From Streptomyces composti (GTDB taxonomy: Bacteria; Actinomycetota; Actinomycetes; Streptomycetales; Streptomycetaceae): a stretch of 64,000 nt of DNA. The stretch covers positions 1 to 64,000 of the forward strand of contig NZ_JAATEM010000028.1 in assembly GCF_012034205.1 (NCBI RefSeq). The letters are read 5' to 3'. Below, in pieces: positions 49,495 to 56,801 of the stretch. Under the pieces are notes generated by a model. It ran no database searches, had not been told where the DNA came from, and was given only the letters and a program-made list of their open reading frames with translations. Within the stretch, counting starts at the first letter, position 1. Every line of letters starts with the position of its first letter. The position numbers were made by a program, and so were the translations under genes.

Positions 49495-49879
49495 GGGCCC
49501 ACGGCTATCAACGCGGCTGCGCCCCGCGGTGACGACGCGCTTCCGGCCCACTCGATCGGGTAATCGAATCAACTGCCGGGTGCGCCGAGTGCCGCCGCCG
49601 GGCGGCCCGAACGGGCGAGCGTGTGTCCGGCGCCTCAGCGGCCCCCGGGGGCGGCGTGGGCACCCGGCGGCATCCGGTGCGCGTGGCCGGGGTCCCGCGC
49701 GTGGCCGGGGTCCCGCGCGTGGCCGGGGTCCCGCGCGTGGCCGGGGTCCCGCGCGTGGCCGAGGTCCGGTGCCTGGCCGGGGCCCGGATCCTGGCCGAGG
49801 TCCGGTTCCTGGCCGGGATCCAGTGCGTGGTCAGGGCCCAGAGCCTGGCCGGGGTCCGGTGCGGGCGCCGAGGTCTTGC
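49495..49879. other. Intergenic region with an 18-bp minisatellite
   Basis: 385 bases between the M1 peptidase and the rsh gene. It is dominated by the 18-bp repeat array at 49681-49860. No gene is supported; the apparent reading frames through the array encode a DPGHAR-type repeat and are a side effect of it. Confidence 0.6.
49681..49860. repeat. Minisatellite of ten 18-bp units
   Basis: GCGTGGCCGGGGTCCCGC is repeated exactly four times from 49681 to 49752, followed by six degenerate copies with a TGGCC(G/A)GG(G/A)TCC core to 49860. It lies 20 bp beyond the stop of the rsh gene. Such arrays expand and shrink by slippage, so copy number should vary among strains. Confidence 0.92.
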
Positions 49880-52135
49880 TCAGCGGGCCGGGGTCTGGGG
49901 CTGCGCGCGGCTCACGTCGTACACGCTGGGCACCTCGCGCATGGCGCGCATCAGTGCGGGCAGCCGGGCGGCGTCCGCGAGGTGCACGGTGTAGGTGTGG
50001 CGCACGTGCTGCTGGGCCGGCGGCTCCACCGTCGCGGAGACGATCTCGGCGCCCTCGGCGGCCATCGCCTCGGTGAGGTCGGCGAGCAGATGGGGCCGGA
50101 CGAACGATTCCGCGACGAGAGTGACCCGGCATTCGGCGCCCTCGCCCCAGCGCACGCCGATCTCCGCGCGCCCCGAGTTCTTCATGCGCGCCACCGCCGC
50201 GCACTCGGCCCGGTGCACGGCCACCGCACCCCCGCGCACGACGAATCCGGTCACGTCGTCCGGTGGTACGGGAGTGCAGCACCCGGCCAGCCGCACGGGG
50301 GCACCGGGCCGGTCCACCAGCACCTGGGCCGCGGCGGAGCGATCGCCCGCGGGGCTGTCACCCGGTCTCGAGGTCTCCGCCCCGGAGCGCGGCGCCGCGG
50401 CCTTCCCGGCCCTCCCGGCATCTTTGGCCCCCTCGGCATCCCCGGCTTTCTGGTCCTCGCTCTCCGCCGCCTCGTCCCGGTCGGGGTGGGCGGCCAGCCA
50501 GCGCTGGATGGCGATGCGGGCCACGGGGGTGCGGGCGTGCTCCAGCCACTCCCGCGACGGCTCGGAGGCCGGGTCCTGGCCCATGAGGAGCTGAACGGTG
50601 TCGCCGTCCTTCAATACGGTGCTGAGGGTCGCCAGCCGGCCGTTCACCCGGGCCCCGATGCAGGCGTGTGCGTCCTCGCCGTAGAGGGCGTAGGCGGCGT
50701 CCACGCAGGTCGCGCCGTCGGGCAGGCCCAGGGTGCCGCCGTCGGGGCGGAAGACGGTGATCTCGCGGTCCTGGGCGAGGTCCTCGCGGAGGGTGGACCA
50801 GAAGGTGTCGGGGTCGGGTGCGGCCCGCTGCCACTCCAGGAGCCGGTCGAGCCACCCGGGACGGGTCGGGTCGGCGCGTTCGCCGTCGCTCGCGGACTGC
50901 TCCTCGGACGGTGCGGCGTAGGGGTTGCCCAGGGCGACGACGCCGGCCTCGGCGACCTTGTGCATCTGGTGGGTGCGGATGAGAACCTCGACGACCTGTC
51001 CGTCCTCGCGGGCCACCGCGGTGTGCAGCGACTGGTACAGGTTGAACTTCGGTACCGCGATGAAGTCCTTGAACTCGGAGACGACGGGCGTCATACAGGT
51101 GTGCAGCTCGCCCAGCACGCCGTAGCAGTCGGCGTCCTCGTTCACCAGGACCAGCAGGCGCCCGAAGTCGGCGCCGCGCAGCCTGCCGCGTTTGCGGGAC
51201 ACGCGGTGCACGGAGACGAAGTGGCGTGGCCGGATGAGGACTTCGGCGGTGATGTCGGCATCTCGGAGCACCTTGCGCACCTCGTCGGCCACCTCGGCGA
51301 GCGGGTCGTCGGCGCGGGCGGCGTTGCGGACGATCAGCTCCCGGGTCTGCTCGTACTCCTCGGGGTGCAGGATCGCGAAGACCAGGTCCTCGAGTTCGGT
51401 CTTGAGCGCCTGGACGCCGAGGCGTTCGGCGAGCGGGATCAGTACGTCGCGGGTCACCCTGGCGATGCGCTGCTGCTTCTCGGGGCGCATCACGCCGAGG
51501 GTGCGCATGTTGTGCAGCCGGTCGGCGAGTTTGATCGACATCACGCGGACGTCGTTGCCGGTGGCGACGAGCATCTTGCGGAAGGTCTCCGGCTCGGCCG
51601 CGGCGCCGTAGTCGACCTTCTCCAGCTTGGTGACGCCGTCGACGAGGTAGCGGACCTCCTCGCCGAACTGCTCGCCCACCTGATCCAGCGTCACATCGGT
51701 GTCCTCGACCGTGTCGTGGAGCAGAGAGGCCGTCAACGTCGTGGTCTCCGCGCCGAGTTCGGCGAGGATGAGAGTCACGGCGAGGGGGTGGGTGATGTAC
51801 GGCTCGCCGCTCTTGCGCATCTGGCCACGGTGCGAGGACTCGGCCAACAGGTAGGCGCGGCGCAGGGGTTCGAGGTCTGCGTCCGGGTGGTGGGCACGGT
51901 GGGCCTCGACGACATGGCTGATGGCGTCGGGCAGCCGGTCGCGGGTGGTCCCGCCGCCGAGCAGCGCGGCACGGCCGAGCCGTCGCAGGTCCAGACGGGG
52001 ACGGGCCTTCCTCCTGGTCCCGGCAGGTGTGGCACTGGCTCCGGCAGGTGTGGCATGACCCGACGTCACCGGGCCTGTGGCGGCGGCGTTCAGGGCGGGC
52101 GGGAGGGGATGCTCGGTCTCCGCGTTCATGGGCAC
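49880..52135 (-). CDS. rshA: RelA/SpoT homologue (RSH), long type
   Basis: 751 residues (749 from a second ATG at 52129). The hydrolase half has HDTVEDTD (the HD and ED residues) and RLHNMRTLGVMRPEKQQRIA. In the synthetase half, a hand alignment to RelSeq keeps an Asp-equivalent (GADFGRLLVLV) and the Glu in EVLIRTHQMHKVAEAG, but the substrate-binding G-R-P-K is IRPR, the R of the AIRV strand is Leu, and NGYQS reads NLYQS. The TGS domain (EITVFRPDGGTLGLPDGATC) and a C-terminal ACT domain follow, with an acidic linker near 560-600. ppGpp hydrolysis looks intact; synthesis may be weak. The gene is in the position of rshA (SCO5794) as I recall. Confidence 0.9.
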   Translation of the reverse strand: MPMNAETEHPLPPALNAAATGPVTSGHATPAGASATPAGTRRKARPRLDLRRLGRAALLGGGTTRDRLPDAISHVVEAHRAHHPDADLEPLRRAYLLAESSHRGQMRKSGEPYITHPLAVTLILAELGAETTTLTASLLHDTVEDTDVTLDQVGEQFGEEVRYLVDGVTKLEKVDYGAAAEPETFRKMLVATGNDVRVMSIKLADRLHNMRTLGVMRPEKQQRIARVTRDVLIPLAERLGVQALKTELEDLVFAILHPEEYEQTRELIVRNAARADDPLAEVADEVRKVLRDADITAEVLIRPRHFVSVHRVSRKRGRLRGADFGRLLVLVNEDADCYGVLGELHTCMTPVVSEFKDFIAVPKFNLYQSLHTAVAREDGQVVEVLIRTHQMHKVAEAGVVALGNPYAAPSEEQSASDGERADPTRPGWLDRLLEWQRAAPDPDTFWSTLREDLAQDREITVFRPDGGTLGLPDGATCVDAAYALYGEDAHACIGARVNGRLATLSTVLKDGDTVQLLMGQDPASEPSREWLEHARTPVARIAIQRWLAAHPDRDEAAESEDQKAGDAEGAKDAGRAGKAAAPRSGAETSRPGDSPAGDRSAAAQVLVDRPGAPVRLAGCCTPVPPDDVTGFVVRGGAVAVHRAECAAVARMKNSGRAEIGVRWGEGAECRVTLVAESFVRPHLLADLTEAMAAEGAEIVSATVEPPAQQHVRHTYTVHLADAARLPALMRAMREVPSVYDVSRAQPQTPAR

Positions 52136-52454
52136 CTCCGGCTGGTCGACCGGCGGACGGGCGCCCCAGGGCGGACTCGGGCTGAGGGAACGGTGGTTGT
52201 CCCCCGTCCGGGCCGGTGCTTGATGCTATCGAGCCGAGGACGCGCGGCTGACCGCCTCTCGGATAGCGTGAAACGGATCACCCATTCGAGCGACGACCGG
52301 ATCGCGCCAGGGTGTCGCCGGCCGAGGGTCGTCGGGGGTGCCTGCGATCCGGATCGCCTCCGCTCGGGGGCAGGCCCGGATCGCCTCCGCTCGGGGCAGG
52401 CCTCGCCGCTGCGTCCGGCCGTACGGCCGGACGCAGCGGCGAGGCCTGCCGCCG
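52136..52454. other. Intergenic region with dapF terminator and direct repeat
   Basis: 319 bases between the rsh gene and dapF (same strand). A 28-bp perfect hairpin (52395-52450) lies directly after dapF. A direct repeat GGATCGCCTCCGCTCGGGG occurs near 52351 and 52378. The rsh promoter must be in this stretch. Confidence 0.6.
52395..52450 (-). terminator. 28-bp perfect hairpin after dapF
   Basis: The arm begins GGCAGGCCTCGCCGCTGCGT and continues to 52422; the reverse complement follows immediately (52423-52450). The central four bases GTAC form the loop. It begins 4 bases after the dapF stop on its own strand. Confidence 0.8.
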
Positions 52455-53324
52455 TCAGCGCACCGCGTTCTCCAGCCACTCCGCGTCGATCTCGCCCTCG
52501 GCCACGATCACGGCCGGGCCGGTCATCTCGATCTCGCCGTCGGGGCGTTCGGTGATCACCAGCGTGCCACCGGGGACGTCCACGGTGTACGTGGCGGGGG
52601 TGCCGGTGACGGCCGGATCGACGCCGTCGCGGCGGGCGGCGGCCACGGCGACCGCGCAGGCGCCCGTGCCGCAGGAGCGGGTCTCGCCGGCGCCGCGCTC
52701 ATGGACGCGCAGCGCGACGTGGTTGGGGCCGCGGTCCACGACGAACTCCACATTGACCCCGTCCGGGTAGGCGGAGGCGGGGCTGAAGGACGGCGGCGCG
52801 AGCAGGTCGCCCGCGTGAGCCAGGTCGGCCACGAAGGCCACGGCGTGCGGGTTGCCCATGTTGACATTGCGGGCGGGCCAGCTGCGCTCGCCGACCCCGA
52901 CCGTGACCTCACCCTCGGGCAGCCGTGCCTTGCCCATGCCGACGGTGATGTCCCCGTCCTTGGCGATGTGCACGGTCTTGACGCCGCCGCGGGTGGCTAC
53001 GGCGAGGTCTCCCTCGGTCACGTGCCCGGCGCGCTGGAGGTAGCGCGCGAACACGCGCACGCCGTTGCCGCACATCTCGGCGACGGAACCGTCGCCGTTG
53101 CGGTAGTCCATGAACCACTCGGCCTCGTCCGCCATGGCCCGGGCCTCCGGATGCGCAGCGGACCGCACCACGTGCAGCAGCCCGTCGCCGCCGATGCCGG
53201 CGCGGCGGTCGCACAGGGCGGCCACGGCGGCGGGAGGCAGGTCGACGGTGTTGTCGGGGTCCGGGACGATCACGAAGTCGTTCTCGGTGCCGTGCCCCTT
53301 GAGGAAGGCGATCCGCGTGCGCAT
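52455..53324 (-). CDS. dapF: Diaminopimelate epimerase
   Basis: 289 residues from ATG 53324 (MRTRIAFLKGHGTENDFVIV). The two catalytic cysteines are in MCGNGVRVF and SCGTGACA, and the substrate-binding NDF and GNPHA motifs are present. The enzyme interconverts LL- and meso-diaminopimelate for cell wall and lysine synthesis. The gene is in its usual place before miaA in Streptomyces; the short distance (34 bp) from the gene at 53359-53868 suggests shared transcription. Confidence 0.97.
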   Translation of the reverse strand: MRTRIAFLKGHGTENDFVIVPDPDNTVDLPPAAVAALCDRRAGIGGDGLLHVVRSAAHPEARAMADEAEWFMDYRNGDGSVAEMCGNGVRVFARYLQRAGHVTEGDLAVATRGGVKTVHIAKDGDITVGMGKARLPEGEVTVGVGERSWPARNVNMGNPHAVAFVADLAHAGDLLAPPSFSPASAYPDGVNVEFVVDRGPNHVALRVHERGAGETRSCGTGACAVAVAAARRDGVDPAVTGTPATYTVDVPGGTLVITERPDGEIEMTGPAVIVAEGEIDAEWLENAVR

Positions 53325-53358
53325 TCCTCGATCGTACGGGTTCGCCACCGCGGCCGGT

Positions 53359-53868
53359 TCAGCGGAGCCGGGCGACCCGCCAGACGGCCAGGGCCACCAC
53401 CGCGGCCACCATCACGGCGTAGAGGGCCACCACCCGCCAGTCGGCCCTGCCCCCGGAGCCGCGGGCCGGCAGGCCGGGCCAGGTGTAGCCGACCCTGCGG
53501 GCGGCCATCATGCCCCATCCGGCCGCGCAGGAGCAGATCAGCAGACCCAGCATGGCGATGACCGCGCCGCTGTCGCCGAAGTCGAAGGCGAGCGGGAAGG
53601 CGAACATCAGGGAGCCGCCGGCGGCCAGTCCCACGATGGGGGCGAGCTGCCACAGGCGCAGGCGCCGCTGCGGGCGCAGCTCGACCTCGACCTCGTCGCC
53701 GCCCGCGAACACCTCCTCGGGCTCGGGGCCGTCGTCGCTGACCCCGCCCTGCGTCTCCTCGGGTCCGTCCGGGCTGAGACGGTCGTTCTCCTGCTCCGGC
53801 ACCCCTGGCCCGGTGGTGAGGTGTTCGGTGCTTTGTGCGGTGTCGCGAGGGCCGGCCTCCATCGCCAC
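53359..53868 (-). CDS. Hypothetical membrane protein
   Basis: 169 residues from GTG 53868, preceded by TTGGGAGGGCGC. The N-terminal 70 residues are acidic and Pro/Gly/Glu-rich (PEQENDRLSPDGPEETQGG); the next 95 have three membrane helices (LAPIVGLAAGGSLMFAFPLA, AVIAMLGLLICSCAAGWGM and VVALYAVMVAAVVALAVWRV). A loop of RRVGYTWPGLPARGSGGRAD separates the second and third. I do not recognise it. It lies between dapF and miaA and may be co-transcribed with dapF. It could be an accessory membrane component; nothing shows a function. Confidence 0.75.
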   Translation of the reverse strand: MAMEAGPRDTAQSTEHLTTGPGVPEQENDRLSPDGPEETQGGVSDDGPEPEEVFAGGDEVEVELRPQRRLRLWQLAPIVGLAAGGSLMFAFPLAFDFGDSGAVIAMLGLLICSCAAGWGMMAARRVGYTWPGLPARGSGGRADWRVVALYAVMVAAVVALAVWRVARLR

Positions 53869-53970
53869 GCGCCCTCCCAACTAGGACTCCACTTGGTCGA
53901 TCGAAGCTCGATGATGGCACGGCCCCGCAGGCCCGGATGACGGCCTGGGCGTCCCGATGCCATGACGTGA

Positions 53971-54909
53971 TCAGGCTGTAACCGGTCGTTCGATCAACGA
54001 CAGCGCGCGCTGCGGAAGTTCCCCGCGGTCGGCCGCCGCCCCACTCAACCAATGCACCCGCGGGTCGCGCCTGAACCATGAATCCTGACGGCGCGCGAAG
54101 CGCTTGGTGGCACGGATCGTCTCGGCCCGCGCCTCCTCCAGGGTGCACTCCCCGGCGAGGGCGGAGAGCACCTGCTGGTAGCCGAGCGCGCGCGAGGCCG
54201 TACGCCCCTCGCGCAACCCCTGCGCCTCCAGTTCCCGCACCTCGTCGACGAGGCCCGCCTCCCACATCCGGTCGACCCGGCGGGCGATCCGCTCGTCGAG
54301 TTCGGGGCGGGAGACGTCGACGCCGATCTGGACGGTGTCGTAGACCGAGTCGTGGCTGGGCAGATTGGCGGTGAACGGCTGCCCGGTGATCTCGATCACT
54401 TCCAGCGCGCGGACGATCCTGCGGCCGTTGCTGGGCAGGATCGCCCGGGCGGCCTCGGGGTCGGCGGCGGCGAGCCGGGCGTGCAGCGCCCCGGAGCCGC
54501 GCAGCATGAGCTCCTCCTCCAGACGGGCCCTGACCTCGGGGTCGGTGCCGGGGAACTCCAGGTTGTCGACCGCGCCCCGGACATAGAGGCCGGAGCCGCC
54601 GACCAGGACGGGCCAGCGTCCCGCGGCGAGCAGCGCGTCGATCCGCTCCCGGGCCATGCGCTGGTACTCGGCGACGGACGCGGTCACGGTGACGTCCCAG
54701 ACGTCGAGCAGGTGGTGAGGCACGCCGCCGCGCTCCTCGGGCGTCAGCTTGGCGGTACCGATGTCCATCCCCCGATACAGCTGCATGGAGTCGGCGTTGA
54801 CCACCTCACCGCCGAGCTGCTGGGCCAGGAAAACACCCAGATCGGACTTTCCGGCCGCAGTCGGTCCGACGACGGCGATGACGCGGGGGGTGGAGGGTGC
54901 GCTGCTCAC
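53971..54909 (-). CDS. miaA: tRNA dimethylallyltransferase
   Basis: 312 residues from GTG 54909 (VSSAPSTPRVIAVVGPTAAG). The P-loop GPTAAGKSDLG, the VVNADSMQLYRGMDIGTAKL region and the DRV-type middle (VLVGGSGLYVRG, RALEVIEITGQPF) define MiaA. It adds a dimethylallyl group to A37 of tRNAs reading UNN codons, and MiaB, encoded nearby on the same strand, then methylthiolates it. This pair is next to each other in many actinobacteria. The start GTG lacks a strong ribosome binding site. Catalytic Asp and Lys residues appear intact. Confidence 0.96.
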   Translation of the reverse strand: MSSAPSTPRVIAVVGPTAAGKSDLGVFLAQQLGGEVVNADSMQLYRGMDIGTAKLTPEERGGVPHHLLDVWDVTVTASVAEYQRMARERIDALLAAGRWPVLVGGSGLYVRGAVDNLEFPGTDPEVRARLEEELMLRGSGALHARLAAADPEAARAILPSNGRRIVRALEVIEITGQPFTANLPSHDSVYDTVQIGVDVSRPELDERIARRVDRMWEAGLVDEVRELEAQGLREGRTASRALGYQQVLSALAGECTLEEARAETIRATKRFARRQDSWFRRDPRVHWLSGAAADRGELPQRALSLIERPVTA

Positions 54910-55090
54910 CCGTCCAGTCTCCCAAACCTCGAGCACCGCTCTCGATCGAGTTACGTGACGCGGCCGCCGCGGGGTCGTTGCCCGTTGCGAGGTTCCTGCC
55001 GCCGGATCACGAGGCGGCCGCCCGTGTCGCGCGAACGGACGCACCGGGCTGCGCGGGATGTCGCCCGCACGAGTAACGTATGGAGTTGAT

Positions 55091-55417
55091 ATGGGCGTTT
55101 TTGCACGGCTTCTCCGGAGGTCGAAGGCCACGGAGGAGGCGCGGACCGCCGGGACTCAGACGGGCGAGGCGGCAGCCGAGCCGAAGCAGGAGGACGCGGC
55201 CGGGACCGGCACCGAGGCCGCCGCGGGGAAGGGATCGTCCGAGGCGCCGGAGGCGAGCGAGCCGACTGCGGCGGAGACCGGCGAGGCCGAGGGCACGAAG
55301 AGCGCCCACAGCACCGAGGGTTCCGACAGCGGTCCGAGCGTCGAGAGCGTCGAGATCCCCAAGCAGCAGTCCTCCGAGGCGGCCGGCACCGGGACCGGTG
55401 AGGGCGCCCGCACATAA
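55091..55417 (+). CDS. Low-complexity acidic hypothetical protein
   Basis: 108 residues from ATG 55091 (MGVFARLLRRSKATEE), with TGGAGTTGAT upstream. The first 14 residues form an amphipathic basic helix; the rest is an Ala/Glu/Gly/Ser/Thr-rich acidic tail with no folded core. It may be a small stress-related or membrane-associated protein. It is followed 21 bp later by a second small plus-strand gene and they are probably co-transcribed. Confidence 0.6.
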   Translation: MGVFARLLRRSKATEEARTAGTQTGEAAAEPKQEDAAGTGTEAAAGKGSSEAPEASEPTAAETGEAEGTKSAHSTEGSDSGPSVESVEIPKQQSSEAAGTGTGEGART

Positions 55418-55438
55418 CTGCCGCGAGGAAGGTGGACC

Positions 55439-55708
55439 ATGAGTTTCCTGGACCGTATGAAGGACAAGCTGGGCCCGGCCAAGGGCAAGGTCTCGGACCT
55501 CGCACAGCAGCACGGGGACAAGATCCAGCACGGTCTGGACAAGGCCGCCAGGACCGTCGACCAGCGCACCAAGGGCAAGTACAGCGACCGGATCCAGTCG
55601 GGCACGGGCAAGGCCAAGCACGCCATGGAACGGCTCGCGCACAAGAAGGACGACGGCACGGACACGGGCGGCACCACGCCGCCGGCCGGTCCCCCGCCCG
55701 CCTCCTGA
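55439..55708 (+). CDS. Small Lys-rich antitoxin-like protein (Rv0909 type)
   Basis: 89 residues from ATG 55439, with GAGGAAGGTGGACC upstream. The sequence MSFLDRMKDKLGPAKGKVSD then KAARTVDQRTKGKYSDRIQS and KAKHAMERLAHKKD matches the short amphipathic helical proteins annotated as Rv0909-type antitoxins in actinomycetes, where DK-A---VD--T-GKY is the core. No toxin gene lies next to it; the partner gene upstream is acidic and disordered. In these organisms many such proteins exist without a toxin, so the label is provisional. The C-terminus is Pro/Gly-rich. Confidence 0.6.
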   Translation: MSFLDRMKDKLGPAKGKVSDLAQQHGDKIQHGLDKAARTVDQRTKGKYSDRIQSGTGKAKHAMERLAHKKDDGTDTGGTTPPAGPPPAS

Positions 55709-55751
55709 ACGGCGCCACCGCACGACGGCAGCACATCGGCACGAAGACACG

Positions 55752-55820
55752 ACAGCTCGACAGCTCGACAGCCCGGCAGCTCGACGGCTCGACGGCTCGA
55801 CGGCTGGACAGCTCGACGGC
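55752..55820. repeat. 9-bp tandem repeat tract
   Basis: A run of CGACAGCTC and CGACGGCTC units (also GCCCGGCAG) extends over about seven copies downstream of the antitoxin-like gene. It is non-coding, next to the terminator hairpin. Confidence 0.7.
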
Positions 55821-55825
55821 ATGAG

Positions 55826-55875
55826 ACGGCGGACGGCCGCGAAGCCCGGCACAAGGCTTCGCGGCCGTCCGCCGT
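55826..55875. terminator. Bidirectional terminator hairpin
   Basis: ACGGCGGACGGCCGCGAAGC (55826-55845) pairs perfectly with its reverse complement (55856-55875) around a 10-base loop, followed by TTTCG. It lies between convergent genes. Confidence 0.85.
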
Positions 55876-55894
55876 TTCGTACCTCAGCGCCGCA

Positions 55895-56626
55895 CTACGA
55901 CCAGCTCGCGACGATGTACCCGACCCCGTAGGGGGCGTCCTCATAGCGCAACGCGCCCTTCAGCGCGCCGGGTTCGGCCGCACCGGCCAGCACCTGCCAG
56001 GGGGCCCGGCCGGACACCTTCAGCTCGCGGGCCAGCTCGGTGTCCAGCGCGCGCAGGGCGCCGACGTCGGCGGCTCCCAGGGCCCGGGCGGCCTCCGCGT
56101 CGAACGGTGCCGCGCGCTCGTCCAGGTACCCCGGAGCCTTGAGCGTCCGGCAGGCGCTGGCGTCGCCCATCACCAGCAGCGCCACCCGATCGGCACGCGC
56201 GGCGATGTCCCGCCCCTGCAGAATGCACCGCTCGGGCGTCAGGGCCTCTCCGACGCCGACTCCCTCGAGCGGGGCGCCCCTCCAGCCGGCGTGCTCCAGC
56301 AGCCAGGCGCCCACGGCGAGCGCGTACGGCAGCAGCCGCCCGTCGGACGGAGCACCGCCGTCCGGCCCGCCGCCGGGGCGGCCGAGGCGTACGTCGAGAT
56401 CCACGCCGAAGCCGCGGAAGGACCCCGCTGTGCCCTCCGGGTAGGTCTCGATCCGCGTGCTCTCCACAGGCCCGACGACCACCAGGCGGTCGGGCCGGGC
56501 GGCGGCGAGCACACCGAGTGCGTCCGTGCAGGCGGCACGCGCGGCGTCCAGCTCGGGGGCCGCGCCCGCGGCGACCTCGGGCACGAGCAGCGGCGGACAC
56601 GGGCAGACTGCGGCGGCGACAAGCAT
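55895..56626 (-). CDS. LigB-like (class III extradiol dioxygenase fold) protein
   Basis: 243 residues from ATG 56626 (MLVAAAVCPCPPLLVPEVAA). The N-terminal strand, the DRLVVVGPVESTRIETYPEG segment with several charged residues, and VALLVMGDASACRTLKAPGY resemble class III ring-cleavage dioxygenase or MEMO-like folds, in which His and Glu would hold iron. The metal-binding histidines are not all recognisable: there is a single His in LLEHAGWRG near the middle, and the N-terminal CPCPP takes the usual first His position. So it may be a non-catalytic member. It lies beside miaB on the same strand, which is its usual place in Streptomyces. Confidence 0.6.
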   Translation of the reverse strand: MLVAAAVCPCPPLLVPEVAAGAAPELDAARAACTDALGVLAAARPDRLVVVGPVESTRIETYPEGTAGSFRGFGVDLDVRLGRPGGGPDGGAPSDGRLLPYALAVGAWLLEHAGWRGAPLEGVGVGEALTPERCILQGRDIAARADRVALLVMGDASACRTLKAPGYLDERAAPFDAEAARALGAADVGALRALDTELARELKVSGRAPWQVLAGAAEPGALKGALRYEDAPYGVGYIVASWS

Positions 56627-56801
56627 GATCGGCAGCGTAGCTCGCCGCCGACCGGACCGCGCCATCGCGTGCACGGCCTGCGCACTGCCGGTGCGCCGGC
56701 TCGGAGGAGCCACCCGGTCGCCGGTGCGCCGCCGCGGCGAGCGGATCAGCCGGTCAGCCCGTCAGCCGCTCAGTGGGTGAACCGGTCAGTGGGTGAACCG
56801 G

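Noticed and set aside
49681..49860. The 18-bp array as a CRISPR array
   Set aside because: Units are directly contiguous with no spacers, so it is a minisatellite.
49292..52555. A very long open frame on the plus strand opposite the RSH gene
   Set aside because: It is a by-product of high G+C codon bias; the opposite frame has clear RSH domains and the long frame is rich in Val/Gly/Arg/Leu without any recognisable fold.
55091..55708. The two small plus-strand genes as a toxin-antitoxin pair
   Set aside because: The first is disordered and acidic with no known toxin motif, so only a loose antitoxin-like label is given to the second.
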